Source: JBCCSZ01 sp039199225 (GTDB lineage: Bacteria > Bacteroidota > Bacteroidia > Chitinophagales > Saprospiraceae). From it: DNA of 41,940 bases. Position 1 is the stretch's first letter; each line of letters begins with the position of its first letter. Of this stretch, positions 32,253 through 40,840 are shown piece by piece. Position numbers and translations under genes: made by a program. The notes below the pieces were generated by a model. The model saw nothing but the letters and a program-made list of their open reading frames with translations. It was not told the origin of the DNA and ran no database searches. The DNA is taken from NCBI GenBank assembly GCA_039199225.1, contig JBCCSZ010000016.1, positions 1-41,940 on the forward strand, given 5' to 3'.

Positions 32253-33917
32253 ATGAAAAGATATTTACTACCTGCCATCCTCTTTTTGATGGCTCCTCAA
32301 TTGTCATGGACCCAGTCGACTTATCAAAGCGTATATAAAATCCTGGAAGAAAAATGTGCCTCCTGCCATGGAAATGCCTCGCCACAATCTGGCTTGGACC
32401 TGGAAGGAAGTGGTGCGACAGTTTCGGCAAGGGCGGCAGACGTTTACGACAACCTCGTCTGGAAACAGCCTGAAAATAGTTATGCCCAAGGCAAGCGTTT
32501 TAGTCAAATTTATCCAGGGCGACCAGATCGTTCTTTTCTCTTTCGTAAAGTTAACAATGGTTTGGAACAGACGATACAATTGGATGCGCAAGAAGGAGGC
32601 GTTCAACCTCCTGTGGGACACCCGGCGCTCAGCAAAGTCGAAAGGGAGCTGATTCGGCAATGGATTCTATTTGGAGCGCCTGCAGATGGTACTGTCGTCA
32701 AAGAATCCTTGCTGGATGATTATTACAACAAAAACGGTATTGCCAGTTTTCCAGACGGCCCACCCCCAGCGCCAGCCGAAGGCGAAGGCTTTCAGATCAA
32801 GATGGGGCCGTTTTACCTAGAACCAGCAGGCAGTGGTAACAATGAATTAGAATTTTTTCAAAAATATGAGCTGGAGCTTCCCGACGATGTAGATGTCAAT
32901 CGAATCGATATTCAAATCTCTAATTATTCCCATCATTTTATTGTATACAGTTATGAAAATCCATCCGATGCCACAGCCGTCAATCACGGCATGCGCCTCA
33001 ATCCCTATCACAAGGATGTCAACTTGGTAACAGCTGTACAAGAAGCAACCGACCTCAAGTTGCCCAATGGAACAGCCTTCATTTGGGACAATGACATCGT
33101 GCTAGACCTGAATTCTCACTACATCAATTACTCCGCAAACGCAACCTACCAGGCGGAGGCTTACCTAAATGTCTACACCCAAGCTGCCAGAACGGCTAAG
33201 CAGGAGATGCGTTCGGAATTGGTAGCCAACGTCGACATTTTCATACCAAACAACGGAACACCAACGACCTTCAACGAGGCGCTGACAGATGATGGGCTGG
33301 GAGAGATTTTCGTCTGGGGGCTGATGGGGCATACCCACCAATATGGGACAGGCTACAAGATTTACAAGCGCGAGGGAGGTCGAATCGGAGACATCATATA
33401 CGATGGTGCTTGCGCGCAAGGTGTTCCCAATTGCCTGGCGCCAGAATTTGATTATCAACACATTCCGCTGCGCTATTTTGATGAGTTTCTCCCGATAGAT
33501 ATGCGTTCTGGTAATGGATTGATACACTCTGCCGAATGGGTCAACGATGGACCTCGAAACGTTTGGTTTGGACTCACCTCAGAGGATGAAATGATGGTAA
33601 TGATAATGATGTATCTCACCGACACGACTGGCCTGAGCCAGACAACCACCTCGATCGGCAGTCCATTGGTAGAGTTGCCCGGCCTAAGAGTTCATCCCAA
33701 CCCTATGCGGGAGCAAACCACCTTTTATTTGCCGCCCGGCTATGGTGAACTGCAAATTACCATATACGACTTGCTTGGCCGACAACTGCGAAGCTACAGC
33801 GGACAAGGTGGCACAATGTTTAACCTGGAGAGGGGGACCCTAGAAAAAGGTATGTACGTTTACAAAGTAGAAGATTCCAGTGGTCGAGTAGCTTCTGGAA
33901 AACTACTATTAGAATAA
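32253..33917 (+). CDS. Secreted cytochrome c / PHM-like copper monooxygenase fusion with T9SS sorting domain
   Basis: A 554-residue protein with a signal peptide (LPAILFLMAPQLSWTQ). The N-terminal domain (about 22-145) is a c-type heme domain, CASCH at 35-39; the usual distal Met-Pro region reads VQPPVGHP, so the Met is absent. The middle (about 178-458) resembles the type II copper, ascorbate-dependent monooxygenase core (PHM/DBH). Candidate ligands occur in the expected order and near-expected spacing: H227-H228 (NYSHHFIVY), H289 (LNSHYIN), H360 and H362 (GHTHQYGT) and Met447 or 448 (EDEMMVM). The end (about 478-554, LRVHPNPMREQTTFYLPPG) is a T9SS type A domain. This suggests a surface monooxygenase fed electrons by its own heme (inference). 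The substrate is unknown. Confidence 0.82.
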   Translation: MKRYLLPAILFLMAPQLSWTQSTYQSVYKILEEKCASCHGNASPQSGLDLEGSGATVSARAADVYDNLVWKQPENSYAQGKRFSQIYPGRPDRSFLFRKVNNGLEQTIQLDAQEGGVQPPVGHPALSKVERELIRQWILFGAPADGTVVKESLLDDYYNKNGIASFPDGPPPAPAEGEGFQIKMGPFYLEPAGSGNNELEFFQKYELELPDDVDVNRIDIQISNYSHHFIVYSYENPSDATAVNHGMRLNPYHKDVNLVTAVQEATDLKLPNGTAFIWDNDIVLDLNSHYINYSANATYQAEAYLNVYTQAARTAKQEMRSELVANVDIFIPNNGTPTTFNEALTDDGLGEIFVWGLMGHTHQYGTGYKIYKREGGRIGDIIYDGACAQGVPNCLAPEFDYQHIPLRYFDEFLPIDMRSGNGLIHSAEWVNDGPRNVWFGLTSEDEMMVMIMMYLTDTTGLSQTTTSIGSPLVELPGLRVHPNPMREQTTFYLPPGYGELQITIYDLLGRQLRSYSGQGGTMFNLERGTLEKGMYVYKVEDSSGRVASGKLLLE

Positions 33918-33923
33918 AAAGGG

Positions 33924-33953
33924 GCCGGTCGGAGCCTTCCGACCGGCGTTTTC
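33924..33953 (+). terminator. Rho-independent terminator
   Basis: A perfect 10-bp GC-rich stem (33924-33933 and 33938-33947), 4-nt loop, then GTTTTC, seven bases after the stop codon. A second small inverted repeat (TTTTCAG/CTGAAAA) follows directly. Confidence 0.85.
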
Positions 33954-34383
33954 AGACACCTCCTGAAAACCAAGTGTAGTTCCCATGTCCGAAATCTGCG
34001 AATGAACGCTTGGAGCTCTCCTGATGCCCCAGAGCGCCATCAAAGTAGTTCTAAGCTGCTGGTTGCGTTTAGTTACAGCAACTTAGTTTAAATAATCAAA
34101 ATTTGTTGTAGGGATAAGTTATGGGATTGGTCAGCTGGATTAGACTTGGACTTTGGTGGAAAGCCCAGGTTTCGGATATGAAGATGGGTATGGTCACCTA
34201 TTCATTTTAATTATGAACTTGCGATAAATGTATGCATTCACTCTGAGACCAACAGGGTGGCTTGTGTGGGTTTTTGTGACATGGAAAAGTAGGGTTAAGG
34301 CTGGAGTAGTGCCGATTTTAAAGATTGAATGCTGTGTATTTGTGATGAGGGTGTGACGGCAGTCCGGCAGCGAAAATTAAATG
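33954..34383. other. Intergenic region without a supportable gene
   Basis: About 430 bases between convergent transcripts. Beyond the small inverted repeat next to the terminator I see no coding frame, RNA gene or repeat. Confidence 0.55.
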
Positions 34384-34794
34384 CTATATCGTATCGGAAA
34401 GCGCTGTAGGGTGATCTTCTAGGTAATTGTTGTTGGGTAATTCTTCTTGTATGGCTTGAATGATGTAGTAAAACTCTTCTGGGTGAAAACGCTCGTAATT
34501 GCTGTATAAGTAGAGCAATACCTTTAAATCGGCCTGTTGACCAATGTCTCTGATGCAGATGAGTTTTTGGATGTTGTCATTGCACTTTTTGATGACCTTT
34601 TCCACCCGCTGATTGTTGGCGTAAACAGATTCTAGCCTTTCCAGCAAACCAATGCTTTCCAACTGACTGTTGAGGTTTAAGGCATCGATAGAAACAATCG
34701 TTTGTGCATTGAATTGAATCCGAATTTCCAATGTTCGGATGATTTCTTCCACTTTACTGAGCAGAACATTCTTTAGTAATTCGTTTGTAGTCAT
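34384..34794 (-). CDS. Helical protein of unknown function
   Basis: A 136-residue, almost wholly alpha-helical protein without a signal peptide or membrane segment. Heptad-like stretches (KVEEIIRTLEIRIQF, LLERLESVYANNQRVEKVIKKCNDNIQKL) suggest a helical bundle or coiled coil. I do not recognise the family; the HxLKG motif of HPt domains is absent, so it is not an ordinary phosphotransfer module. It lies 93 nt downstream of the hybrid kinase-like gene on the same strand and may belong to the same signalling unit (inference). Confidence 0.6.
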   Translation of the reverse strand: MTTNELLKNVLLSKVEEIIRTLEIRIQFNAQTIVSIDALNLNSQLESIGLLERLESVYANNQRVEKVIKKCNDNIQKLICIRDIGQQADLKVLLYLYSNYERFHPEEFYYIIQAIQEELPNNNYLEDHPTALSDTI

Positions 34795-34887
34795 ACTGGC
34801 AAGCTATGGACATTTTACCTGTCAAACGTTTCAAGCCTAACAGTAATGTGACAAGGTATTTGGTGTGGTCGTTGGAAGTAGCTTTTT

Positions 34888-36834
34888 TTAGGAAACAGTT
34901 ACCAGTAAATTCATGATGCGAGCGTACAAATCCTGGGGCTTAAATGGCTTGGCCATATAATCGTTGAAGCCGATTTCAAAACATTTATCGGCCTCTTGTT
35001 TGGAGGAGTTGGCCGTCAATGCAATGATTGGTACTTGGCTTTGTTCTCTGATCTTACGGGCAGATTCCAATCCATTCATAACGGGCATTTGGAGGTCCAT
35101 CAAGATGAGGTCGTAATCGTGCTCCCGATGTTTTTCTACACCAACCAAGCCGTTCTCGGCAATATCGACGCTGACCAGTTCCGACCAAGTCGTGAGTACC
35201 TTTTTGGTAGCGATCTGATTGAGGAAATGATCCTCGACCAACAGGATGCGCAGCGGTACTTCCGGTTTGTCGTCCGTTGGACTGGTAATCTTGCGCGGGA
35301 CGCTGACGGGAATCTCTACCAAAAAGTGGGTGCCATTGCCCTCAGAGCTGTCGATGCGAAGAGAGCCATCCAGCGTTTTGACCAACTTAGTAACAATGGC
35401 CATTCCCATTTGCTGGTTGTGGATGTCTGAAGAAGACTGATCGGCATATACTTCTAATAGTTTATCCGATTCGAGCAACTCCTTGATGGCATCATTGGAC
35501 AATACTTCCTCTGCCTGATTGATTTCTATGATCAATTTATCAGAATCTTGCTTATTGGCTAGGGATGCTGTCAGCTTCAGGTCTTGGTCCCTTGCTGTCT
35601 CCTTGATAATGTGGTCTAATAGGTTATACAGGATTTGTGTCAACTTGTTATTATCACTGATGATCTTTTCGGGAAGCTTATCGGAGAGCTGAAAATCTAG
35701 ATTGATACCAGTATTGTCAGCCTTGATCTTACTGACCTTCCGAATGCTCTGAAAGAAATCCTTGACTTTTAGCTCCTCTTGTTCTACTGTGATTTTCTCA
35801 GAAACCAACACAGAGAAATTGAGGAGGTTGTTGATCATAATTGACAGATCGTCTACAGAAGTTTTCAAGCCTTCGATCAATTCTCCTTGCTGATTTGATA
35901 CCGTCGTTTTTTCGAGTAGAAACAGCAGGTTAATAATAGATGAAAGTGGCGTGCGAATGTGAAAGCTGATGTCCGCCAGGGCCTCTTCCTTAATTTTGGA
36001 AGCCTTGTTGGATATGTTCTTTTCAATGATGAGTTGCTCGGACAGCTTGCGTTCTGTGATGTCCTGAACTACGCCCACCAAAATGATCTTTCCGTTGATT
36101 TCCTCGAAGTTGACCTTGGCTTGTAGTGCGAGATACTTGATGTTGGTACCTTCCACTACGATCCGATGTTCCATCTTGTGGGTCTTACCATCTTTGGCCG
36201 CCTGCTCGAAGAATTCCTCCACGGCTGACTTATCTTCCAGATGTACATAGCTCAGATAGCCAGATAGCGTAGGTTGTAAGCTGTTGGGCTGAAAACCAAA
36301 GATGTTGTATACTTCTGCGGTCCACTTCATCTCGTTCGAAACCAGGTCTACCTCCCAGTTTCCGAAATGGGCCATTTCTTGAGCTTCCAGATAACGTTTT
36401 TTGCTAATGGCCAGCTCTGTAGCAACATCTTCCAGCTTGAGGTGCGTTTTAAAGCGCTGGACTGAGTAGCGGATCGCTCGTCCCAGTAATTTGCCATCGA
36501 ATTGTCCCTTGACCAAAAAGTCCTGTGCGCCAGCCTTGATGGCTTGGTTGCCGACAATCTCGTTGTTGATGCCTGTTAGAACGATAACGGGGATATTGGG
36601 GACTTTTTCGAGGAAGTTGGATAAGGTCTTGAATCCGGTACTGTCCGGAAGCGTAAGGTCGAGTAATACCAAAGATATTTCGTTGTTTCTACAACTCTCA
36701 ACAGCATCGAAAAAGCTTTCGGCGTGGAACAATTCGTGCTTGACAGAAGACTCCTTGAGGAATATCTGTATCAGTTTTAAGTCTGCCGGGTTGTCCTCTA
36801 CTACAAGGATGGATAATCGGGTTCGCGTGCTCAT
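34888..36834 (-). CDS. Hybrid histidine kinase-like protein (REC-PAS-DHp-CA-REC) with a degenerate kinase core
   Basis: A 648-residue cytoplasmic protein. Receiver 1 (about 6-125) has acceptor D59 (LVLLDLTLPD) and K109; a PAS domain follows (about 150-265, ending VGVVQDITERK). The dimerisation helix region (about 285-345) has SFHIRTPL where kinases have SHEIRTPL: Phe291 occupies the phospho-His position and His292 the Glu position (35959-35964). In the ATPase-like region (about 370-510) the N-box Mg-ligand Asn is H408 and no DxGxG box is visible, while QMGMAIVTKL and GNGTHFLVEIP remain. Receiver 2 (about 527-645) is intact with D580 (LILMDLQMP) and K629. It looks like a pseudokinase scaffold with two working receivers (inference). 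Histidine 292 might still act if the helix register shifts. Confidence 0.88.
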   Translation of the reverse strand: MSTRTRLSILVVEDNPADLKLIQIFLKESSVKHELFHAESFFDAVESCRNNEISLVLLDLTLPDSTGFKTLSNFLEKVPNIPVIVLTGINNEIVGNQAIKAGAQDFLVKGQFDGKLLGRAIRYSVQRFKTHLKLEDVATELAISKKRYLEAQEMAHFGNWEVDLVSNEMKWTAEVYNIFGFQPNSLQPTLSGYLSYVHLEDKSAVEEFFEQAAKDGKTHKMEHRIVVEGTNIKYLALQAKVNFEEINGKIILVGVVQDITERKLSEQLIIEKNISNKASKIKEEALADISFHIRTPLSSIINLLFLLEKTTVSNQQGELIEGLKTSVDDLSIMINNLLNFSVLVSEKITVEQEELKVKDFFQSIRKVSKIKADNTGINLDFQLSDKLPEKIISDNNKLTQILYNLLDHIIKETARDQDLKLTASLANKQDSDKLIIEINQAEEVLSNDAIKELLESDKLLEVYADQSSSDIHNQQMGMAIVTKLVKTLDGSLRIDSSEGNGTHFLVEIPVSVPRKITSPTDDKPEVPLRILLVEDHFLNQIATKKVLTTWSELVSVDIAENGLVGVEKHREHDYDLILMDLQMPVMNGLESARKIREQSQVPIIALTANSSKQEADKCFEIGFNDYMAKPFKPQDLYARIMNLLVTVS

Positions 36835-37058
36835 AATTCTATTCAGGCAAATACTAATTTCTACTGTAAAATGAAGTTTAATGTAGTGTTACGGCATTCA
36901 ATTGGAAATCAAATTGCGATTTATTTGTCACAACTTGAATTAAAAAGAAAAATCGACCAGTGTGATGTTCCAAAGTGAGACACGGAGTCGATTTCTAACA
37001 GCAATAGGGGACATATCAGATCCAGCTAAACGAATAGTGGACAGTAGTTGATTTTTTC

Positions 37059-37505
37059 TCAGTTAACCATTGTTGGAAGTATGGCAGTACTCAGCCAGAA
37101 ATCCTCTATTTTCTGAATAATATCGAAGAACTTGTCAAAATCGACAGGTTTGTTGATATAACAGTTGACATGTAAGTTGTAGGACTTCAAAATATCTTGC
37201 TCTGCATTGGAGGTCGTCAGTACGACGACAGGTATGCGCTTCAGATTTTCATCGGTTTTGATTTCCTCCAATACCTCTCTTCCATCTCTCTTTGGCAAAT
37301 TCAAATCCAATAGGATCAAATCGGGAATGATGGCATGCTCATATGGAGCCTGTCTTCTCAAGAATTTAATGGCTTCGACACCATCCATGACCACTTCCAA
37401 ATTAATGGGAAGCCGACCTTCCTTGAAAGCCTCTTGGGTCAATCTAACATCACCTGGATTGTCTTCGATCAGAAGAATATTCACGGGTCTTGATTTTTGG
37501 TACAT
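37059..37505 (-). CDS. Single-domain response regulator (Rcp1-like, CheY fold)
   Basis: A 148-residue stand-alone receiver. All phosphorylation residues are present: the acidic pair in LLIEDNPGD, acceptor D67 in ILLDLNLPKRDG, the Thr in VVVLTTSN, and K119 in INKPVDFDKFF. The long alpha4 region and the KPVDFDKFF ending match Rcp1-type regulators, often partners of PAS or phytochrome-class kinases. There is no output domain, so it acts by protein contact or phosphotransfer. It is upstream of the REC-PAS-REC hybrid on the same strand, 224 nt away, and the two may signal together (inference). Confidence 0.93.
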   Translation of the reverse strand: MYQKSRPVNILLIEDNPGDVRLTQEAFKEGRLPINLEVVMDGVEAIKFLRRQAPYEHAIIPDLILLDLNLPKRDGREVLEEIKTDENLKRIPVVVLTTSNAEQDILKSYNLHVNCYINKPVDFDKFFDIIQKIEDFWLSTAILPTMVN

Positions 37506-37851
37506 GTTGAAAAAAATTCATTATTCTAAACGGCCGTCTCAGTGAAAGGTTGCAGTTGCTCTGCGTTCAAAACGACTGCTTTTGCGTTGCATTGTGTCCG
37601 GTGTTTTAGCATTGGTTGCGGTAGTAGAAAAGAGAGCGGAAGGAATACTGCCAAGGGCTTGGAAAATGCCTTTGGCAAGAGAAAATCCTTAAGCTGTCTT
37701 TATTCAATAGATCAAATTAAATACCAAGACAGTAAATGTATTTATATTTAATAATAAAATGTGACACCATTAACTATCAATTTATCAAATTTTCCGCTTT
37801 GTTGCCCATATCTTTAGCCTTATTTTTCCGACAAGATAAACTACTATAAAT
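37506..37851. other. Intergenic region between divergent response regulator and polyprenyl synthase genes
   Basis: About 345 bases. It holds a hairpin-like inverted repeat (37649-37658 with 37668-37677) and, near the plus-strand gene, TATCTTTA at 37809-37816, a one-base variant of the TAnnTTTG -7 element. A 69-codon plus-strand frame (37542-37751) has no recognisable features and is not called. Confidence 0.45.
37649..37677. repeat. Inverted repeat (hairpin) in an intergenic region
   Basis: 10-bp arms (37649-37658 and 37668-37677) with one G-T-type mismatch and a 9-nt loop. There is no T run on either side, so it is not a normal terminator; role unknown. Confidence 0.4.
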
Positions 37852-38835
37852 ATGCACCAAACCAGCTACTTATCCGGGCTTTTGCTGTCTTACATGAAGG
37901 AACATCCTTTCACACAACCTCCACAGCAGCTTTATGAGCCCATCGACTACATCCTGGGGCTTGGCGGAAAACGGATCAGACCACTCTTAGTTTTAATGGC
38001 TTGCAACCTGTACCAAGAGGAGGTTGAAGCGGCACTGCCAGCCGCTCACGCAGTAGAGATTTTTCACAACTTCAGCCTTTTGCATGATGACATTATGGAC
38101 AATGCTCCGATTCGTCGCGGTCAACCTGCGGTCCATGTGCGCTATGATGTCAATACGGGCATCCTATCGGGTGATGTGATGCTAATTTACTCTTATGAAT
38201 ATCTGCTGAAAAGCCCTACGGCAAATGCCGAACAGAAGGTACAATTGGTTTCCTTTTTTAACCAAAGTGCCATAGAAGTTTGTGAAGGGCAGCAGTTGGA
38301 CATGAATTTTGAAAATAGGGAGGATGTTGAGATTGCAGAGTATCTAAAGATGATTGAGTTGAAGACGGCGGCCCTGCTGTCTGGGGCTTTGCGAATGGGT
38401 GGGCTCGTAGGTGGAGCTGGAGAGGCAGACCTACAAAGTCTCGACTTGTTCGGTCGAAAAATGGGGATTGCTTTCCAATTACAGGACGACCTACTGGATA
38501 CCTATGGCGATCCAGCCAAATTTGGCAAAAAGGTCGGAGGTGACATAGCGCAAAACAAAAAGACTTATCTGATGCTAAAAGCCATGGAAAGGGCAGGCGG
38601 CCCTATATTGGATCGCCTAAAAGGTTTGATGTCAGATGATACGATAGACGAGGCTCAGAAGATTTCGGCTGTTACGGAAATATACAACAGCTTGGATGTT
38701 CGAAAAGCAACGGAGGAGTTGCAACAACGCTATATGCTGGAAGCCTTTGCTGCCCTGGATGCGGTGTCAGTCGGAGATGAGCGTAAGAAGATTTTGAAGG
38801 AGCTAGCAAATCGTTTGTTGGGAAGAGAATCTTAG
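37852..38835 (+). CDS. Polyprenyl (all-trans) diphosphate synthase
   Basis: A 327-residue class I prenyltransferase that extends allylic diphosphates with isopentenyl diphosphate. The first Asp-rich motif is in LLHDDIMD with the GGKRIRP substrate loop before it; the second is FQLQDDLLDTYGD, followed by GKKVGGDIAQNKKTYL. Chain length cannot be set by eye; a farnesyl/geranylgeranyl or octaprenyl-type product for quinone or carrier lipids is likely. The ATG at 37852 begins the family N-terminus (SYLSGLLLSYMKEHPF). Monocistronic; downstream only a weak inverted repeat is visible near 38850-38872. Confidence 0.93.
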   Translation: MHQTSYLSGLLLSYMKEHPFTQPPQQLYEPIDYILGLGGKRIRPLLVLMACNLYQEEVEAALPAAHAVEIFHNFSLLHDDIMDNAPIRRGQPAVHVRYDVNTGILSGDVMLIYSYEYLLKSPTANAEQKVQLVSFFNQSAIEVCEGQQLDMNFENREDVEIAEYLKMIELKTAALLSGALRMGGLVGGAGEADLQSLDLFGRKMGIAFQLQDDLLDTYGDPAKFGKKVGGDIAQNKKTYLMLKAMERAGGPILDRLKGLMSDDTIDEAQKISAVTEIYNSLDVRKATEELQQRYMLEAFAALDAVSVGDERKKILKELANRLLGRES

Positions 38836-39147
38836 GGGCCATAAAAAAGGAGCAACCACCTGAGCGGTTACCCCTCACACTATGAAACACTATATCTTTA
38901 ACGCAGAAAAAAATGCGCTGGATTCAATTAATTTGAATTATTCGCAATAAAGGTAAAAATTTATTTCATTATACACAAATCTGTGACGTATATAAGGTTG
39001 CGCTAAGGTGTAAAGCCGTCATTTTTAGCAAGGTACACCATAGTCGTGATGAGAAGAGGCCAATCATCCCATTTGTACAGACAAAAGGGCGAGTTTGGTT
39101 TCTGCTGGTTGAAAGATAGCGCTCTGCTATGATGAAGCTGATCAGGC
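38836..39147. other. Intergenic region without a supportable gene
   Basis: About 310 bases between convergent genes, partly AT-rich. A weak imperfect inverted repeat near 38850-38872, preceded by an A run, may end the polyprenyl synthase transcript. Nothing else is visible. Confidence 0.45.
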
Positions 39148-39606
39148 TCAGTCTAGGAATATCTTTACGTTCCACCAGCCCTTTTCGATGCTTGCTTTGT
39201 TTTTTTCGTAGAAGTTAATGGCAGCTTGGTTCCAGTCGAGAACCTGCCACTTTGTAAGCCTTGCTTTTTGATGGCGTGCTTCTTGAATGAAGGCATCGAA
39301 AAGCAGTTGTCCGATGCCTCTGCGACGATGTGATTCTGTGACAATAAAATCTTCCAGGTAGAGCATGCGTCCTTTCCAGGTCGAATAAGTCATGTAGTAC
39401 AGAGCCATTCCGACAATCCGACCATTTTCCTCCGCTACTATGGTTTCGAAAACGCCTTGGGTGAAGTTCTCCTGATAGTCTTCCAGGCTTGCCACAAGTG
39501 CCTCGGGTTCTTTTTCGTAAACGGCTAGTTCGTAAACCAGGCCATAGATGGCTTCCAAGTCCTCATATTGGGCTTTTCTGAGCAGAATGCTTTTTGGATC
39601 TTTCAT
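39148..39606 (-). CDS. GNAT family N-acetyltransferase (spermidine/diamine acetyltransferase-like)
   Basis: A 152-residue acetyltransferase. The acetyl-CoA loop is in HRRRGIGQLLFDAF, preceded by the LYLEDFIVTESHR strand, and followed by KWQVLDWNQAAINFYEKNKA, the typical GNAT end. The EDFIVTESHRRRGIG arrangement and overall length resemble eukaryotic-type diamine (SSAT-like) acetyltransferases, but the substrate cannot be set by eye. Monocistronic, minus strand, upstream of the divergent rpsL operon. Confidence 0.88.
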   Translation of the reverse strand: MKDPKSILLRKAQYEDLEAIYGLVYELAVYEKEPEALVASLEDYQENFTQGVFETIVAEENGRIVGMALYYMTYSTWKGRMLYLEDFIVTESHRRRGIGQLLFDAFIQEARHQKARLTKWQVLDWNQAAINFYEKNKASIEKGWWNVKIFLD

Positions 39607-39737
39607 AATGTGGGTTAAAAGTAGGCTGTAAGTAAGGCATTTGCTCCATATTAATGATGTTTTTTTATCCTTATATAAAAATAAAATATGGCAGCTCTAC
39701 TCACAAATAGAATTGCCGAATAATTTTAAAACTCTCC

Positions 39738-39768
39738 TTTGTTTTCAGAGAAAATAGTCATATCTTTG
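39738..39768 (+). promoter_or_regulatory. Textbook Bacteroidota promoter of the rpsL-rpsG-fusA operon
   Basis: TTTG at 39738-39741, exactly 19 nt spacer, then TATCTTTG at 39761-39768, matching the TTTG-N19-TAnnTTTG consensus in every position. It leaves a leader of about 115 nt before the rpsL ATG. Confidence 0.82.
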
Positions 39769-39889
39769 CAATCGCTTTTTGAGGTAGGGTGTTTTGTAAG
39801 CTACAACATTTACTGTAAAGCGCTCTAAATCAAATTGTTTTAGCATCTCATTGATGCCTTTTTTTAGTTGAATATCAAAAAGATCATTT

Positions 39890-40264
39890 ATGCCTACTAT
39901 CAACCAGTTAGTACGCAAAGGCAGGAAGAAAATCACGATGGCGAGTAAATCCCGTGCTTTGGATGCTTGCCCTCAGAAGCGTGGCGTTTGTACTCGTGTT
40001 TACACAACTACCCCAAAGAAGCCAAACTCGGCCCTTCGTAAGGTAGCCAAAGTACGCCTGACCAATGGTGTGGAAGTTATTGCTTACATCCCGGGTGAAG
40101 GACACAACCTGCAGGAACACTCCATCGTACTGATTAGAGGTGGTCGTGTGAAGGACCTTCCAGGGGTTCGTTACACCATTGTTAGAGGCGCATTAGATAC
40201 GGCGGGTGTAACCGATCGCTTGCAAAGCCGTTCTAAGTATGGTACGAAGAGACCTAAGAAATAA
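39890..40264 (+). CDS. rpsL: 30S ribosomal protein S12
   Basis: S12 lies at the decoding site of the small subunit. The 124-residue protein shows TPKKPNSALRKVAKVRL and GGRVKDLPGVRYTIVRGALDTAGV, both standard. The lysines that mutate in streptomycin resistance (K in TPKKPNSA and K in RVKDLPG) carry the wild-type residue, so target-based resistance is not predicted. First gene of rpsL-rpsG-fusA, with a promoter and about 115-nt leader upstream and rpsG 27 nt later. Confidence 0.99.
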   Translation: MPTINQLVRKGRKKITMASKSRALDACPQKRGVCTRVYTTTPKKPNSALRKVAKVRLTNGVEVIAYIPGEGHNLQEHSIVLIRGGRVKDLPGVRYTIVRGALDTAGVTDRLQSRSKYGTKRPKK

Positions 40265-40291
40265 GAAACATCATATAAATCGTAAGTAGCG

Positions 40292-40759
40292 ATGCGTAAA
40301 AGAAAGCCAAAATTAAGAATCATTTCTCCAGACCCACGTTATGGTGACCCTATGGTGACCCAGTTTGTAAACAACATGATGTGGAGAGGAAAGAAGAGTG
40401 TTGCCTTCCGTATTTTTTATGATGCAATGGATATCATCAAAGAGCGCACAGGAGAGAATGAGCATGCCATTTGGAAGAAAGCGTTGAACAATGCAATGCC
40501 ACAGGTCGAAGTAAGGAGCCGTCGGATTGGTGGTGCAACCTTTCAAATTCCTACAGAAATCCGCGCTAAGCGTAAGATTTCCATTGGTATGAAGTGGTTG
40601 ATTCGTTTTGCTCGTCAGAGAAGTGGTAAAGGATTTGCAGAAAAGATGGCGGCAGAATTGATGGCAGCAAGTAAAGGTGAAGGTGCAGCTGTCAAAAGAA
40701 AAGAAGATACACACAAGATGGCAGAGTCCAACCGGGCTTTTGCACACTTTAAAGTATAA
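40292..40759 (+). CDS. rpsG: 30S ribosomal protein S7
   Basis: S7 starts assembly of the 30S head and contacts the E site. The 155-residue protein shows MRKRKPKLRIISPDPRYGD at the start, the NNAMPQVEVRSRRIGGATFQIP central strand region and KEDTHKMAESNRAFAHFKV at the end. In E. coli S7 represses its operon by binding the mRNA; whether this occurs here cannot be read. It follows rpsL by 27 nt and precedes fusA by 81 nt. Confidence 0.99.
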   Translation: MRKRKPKLRIISPDPRYGDPMVTQFVNNMMWRGKKSVAFRIFYDAMDIIKERTGENEHAIWKKALNNAMPQVEVRSRRIGGATFQIPTEIRAKRKISIGMKWLIRFARQRSGKGFAEKMAAELMAASKGEGAAVKRKEDTHKMAESNRAFAHFKV

Positions 40760-40840
40760 TAACAACTTGACCATTTGTAAACTGTTGATTGCCAATACAT
40801 AACACAAAGAATTTAGTGAATTAAACAACAGATTTTAATC

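Noticed and set aside
37542..37751. 69-codon plus-strand frame with several cysteines
   Set aside because: Cys-rich look comes from repeated TGY codons, but there is no domain, signal or conserved neighbour, and the frame contains an internal hairpin sequence.
39745..39936. 63-codon minus-strand frame covering the rpsL promoter and leader
   Set aside because: It spans a perfect promoter and the rpsL start and shows no protein family features.
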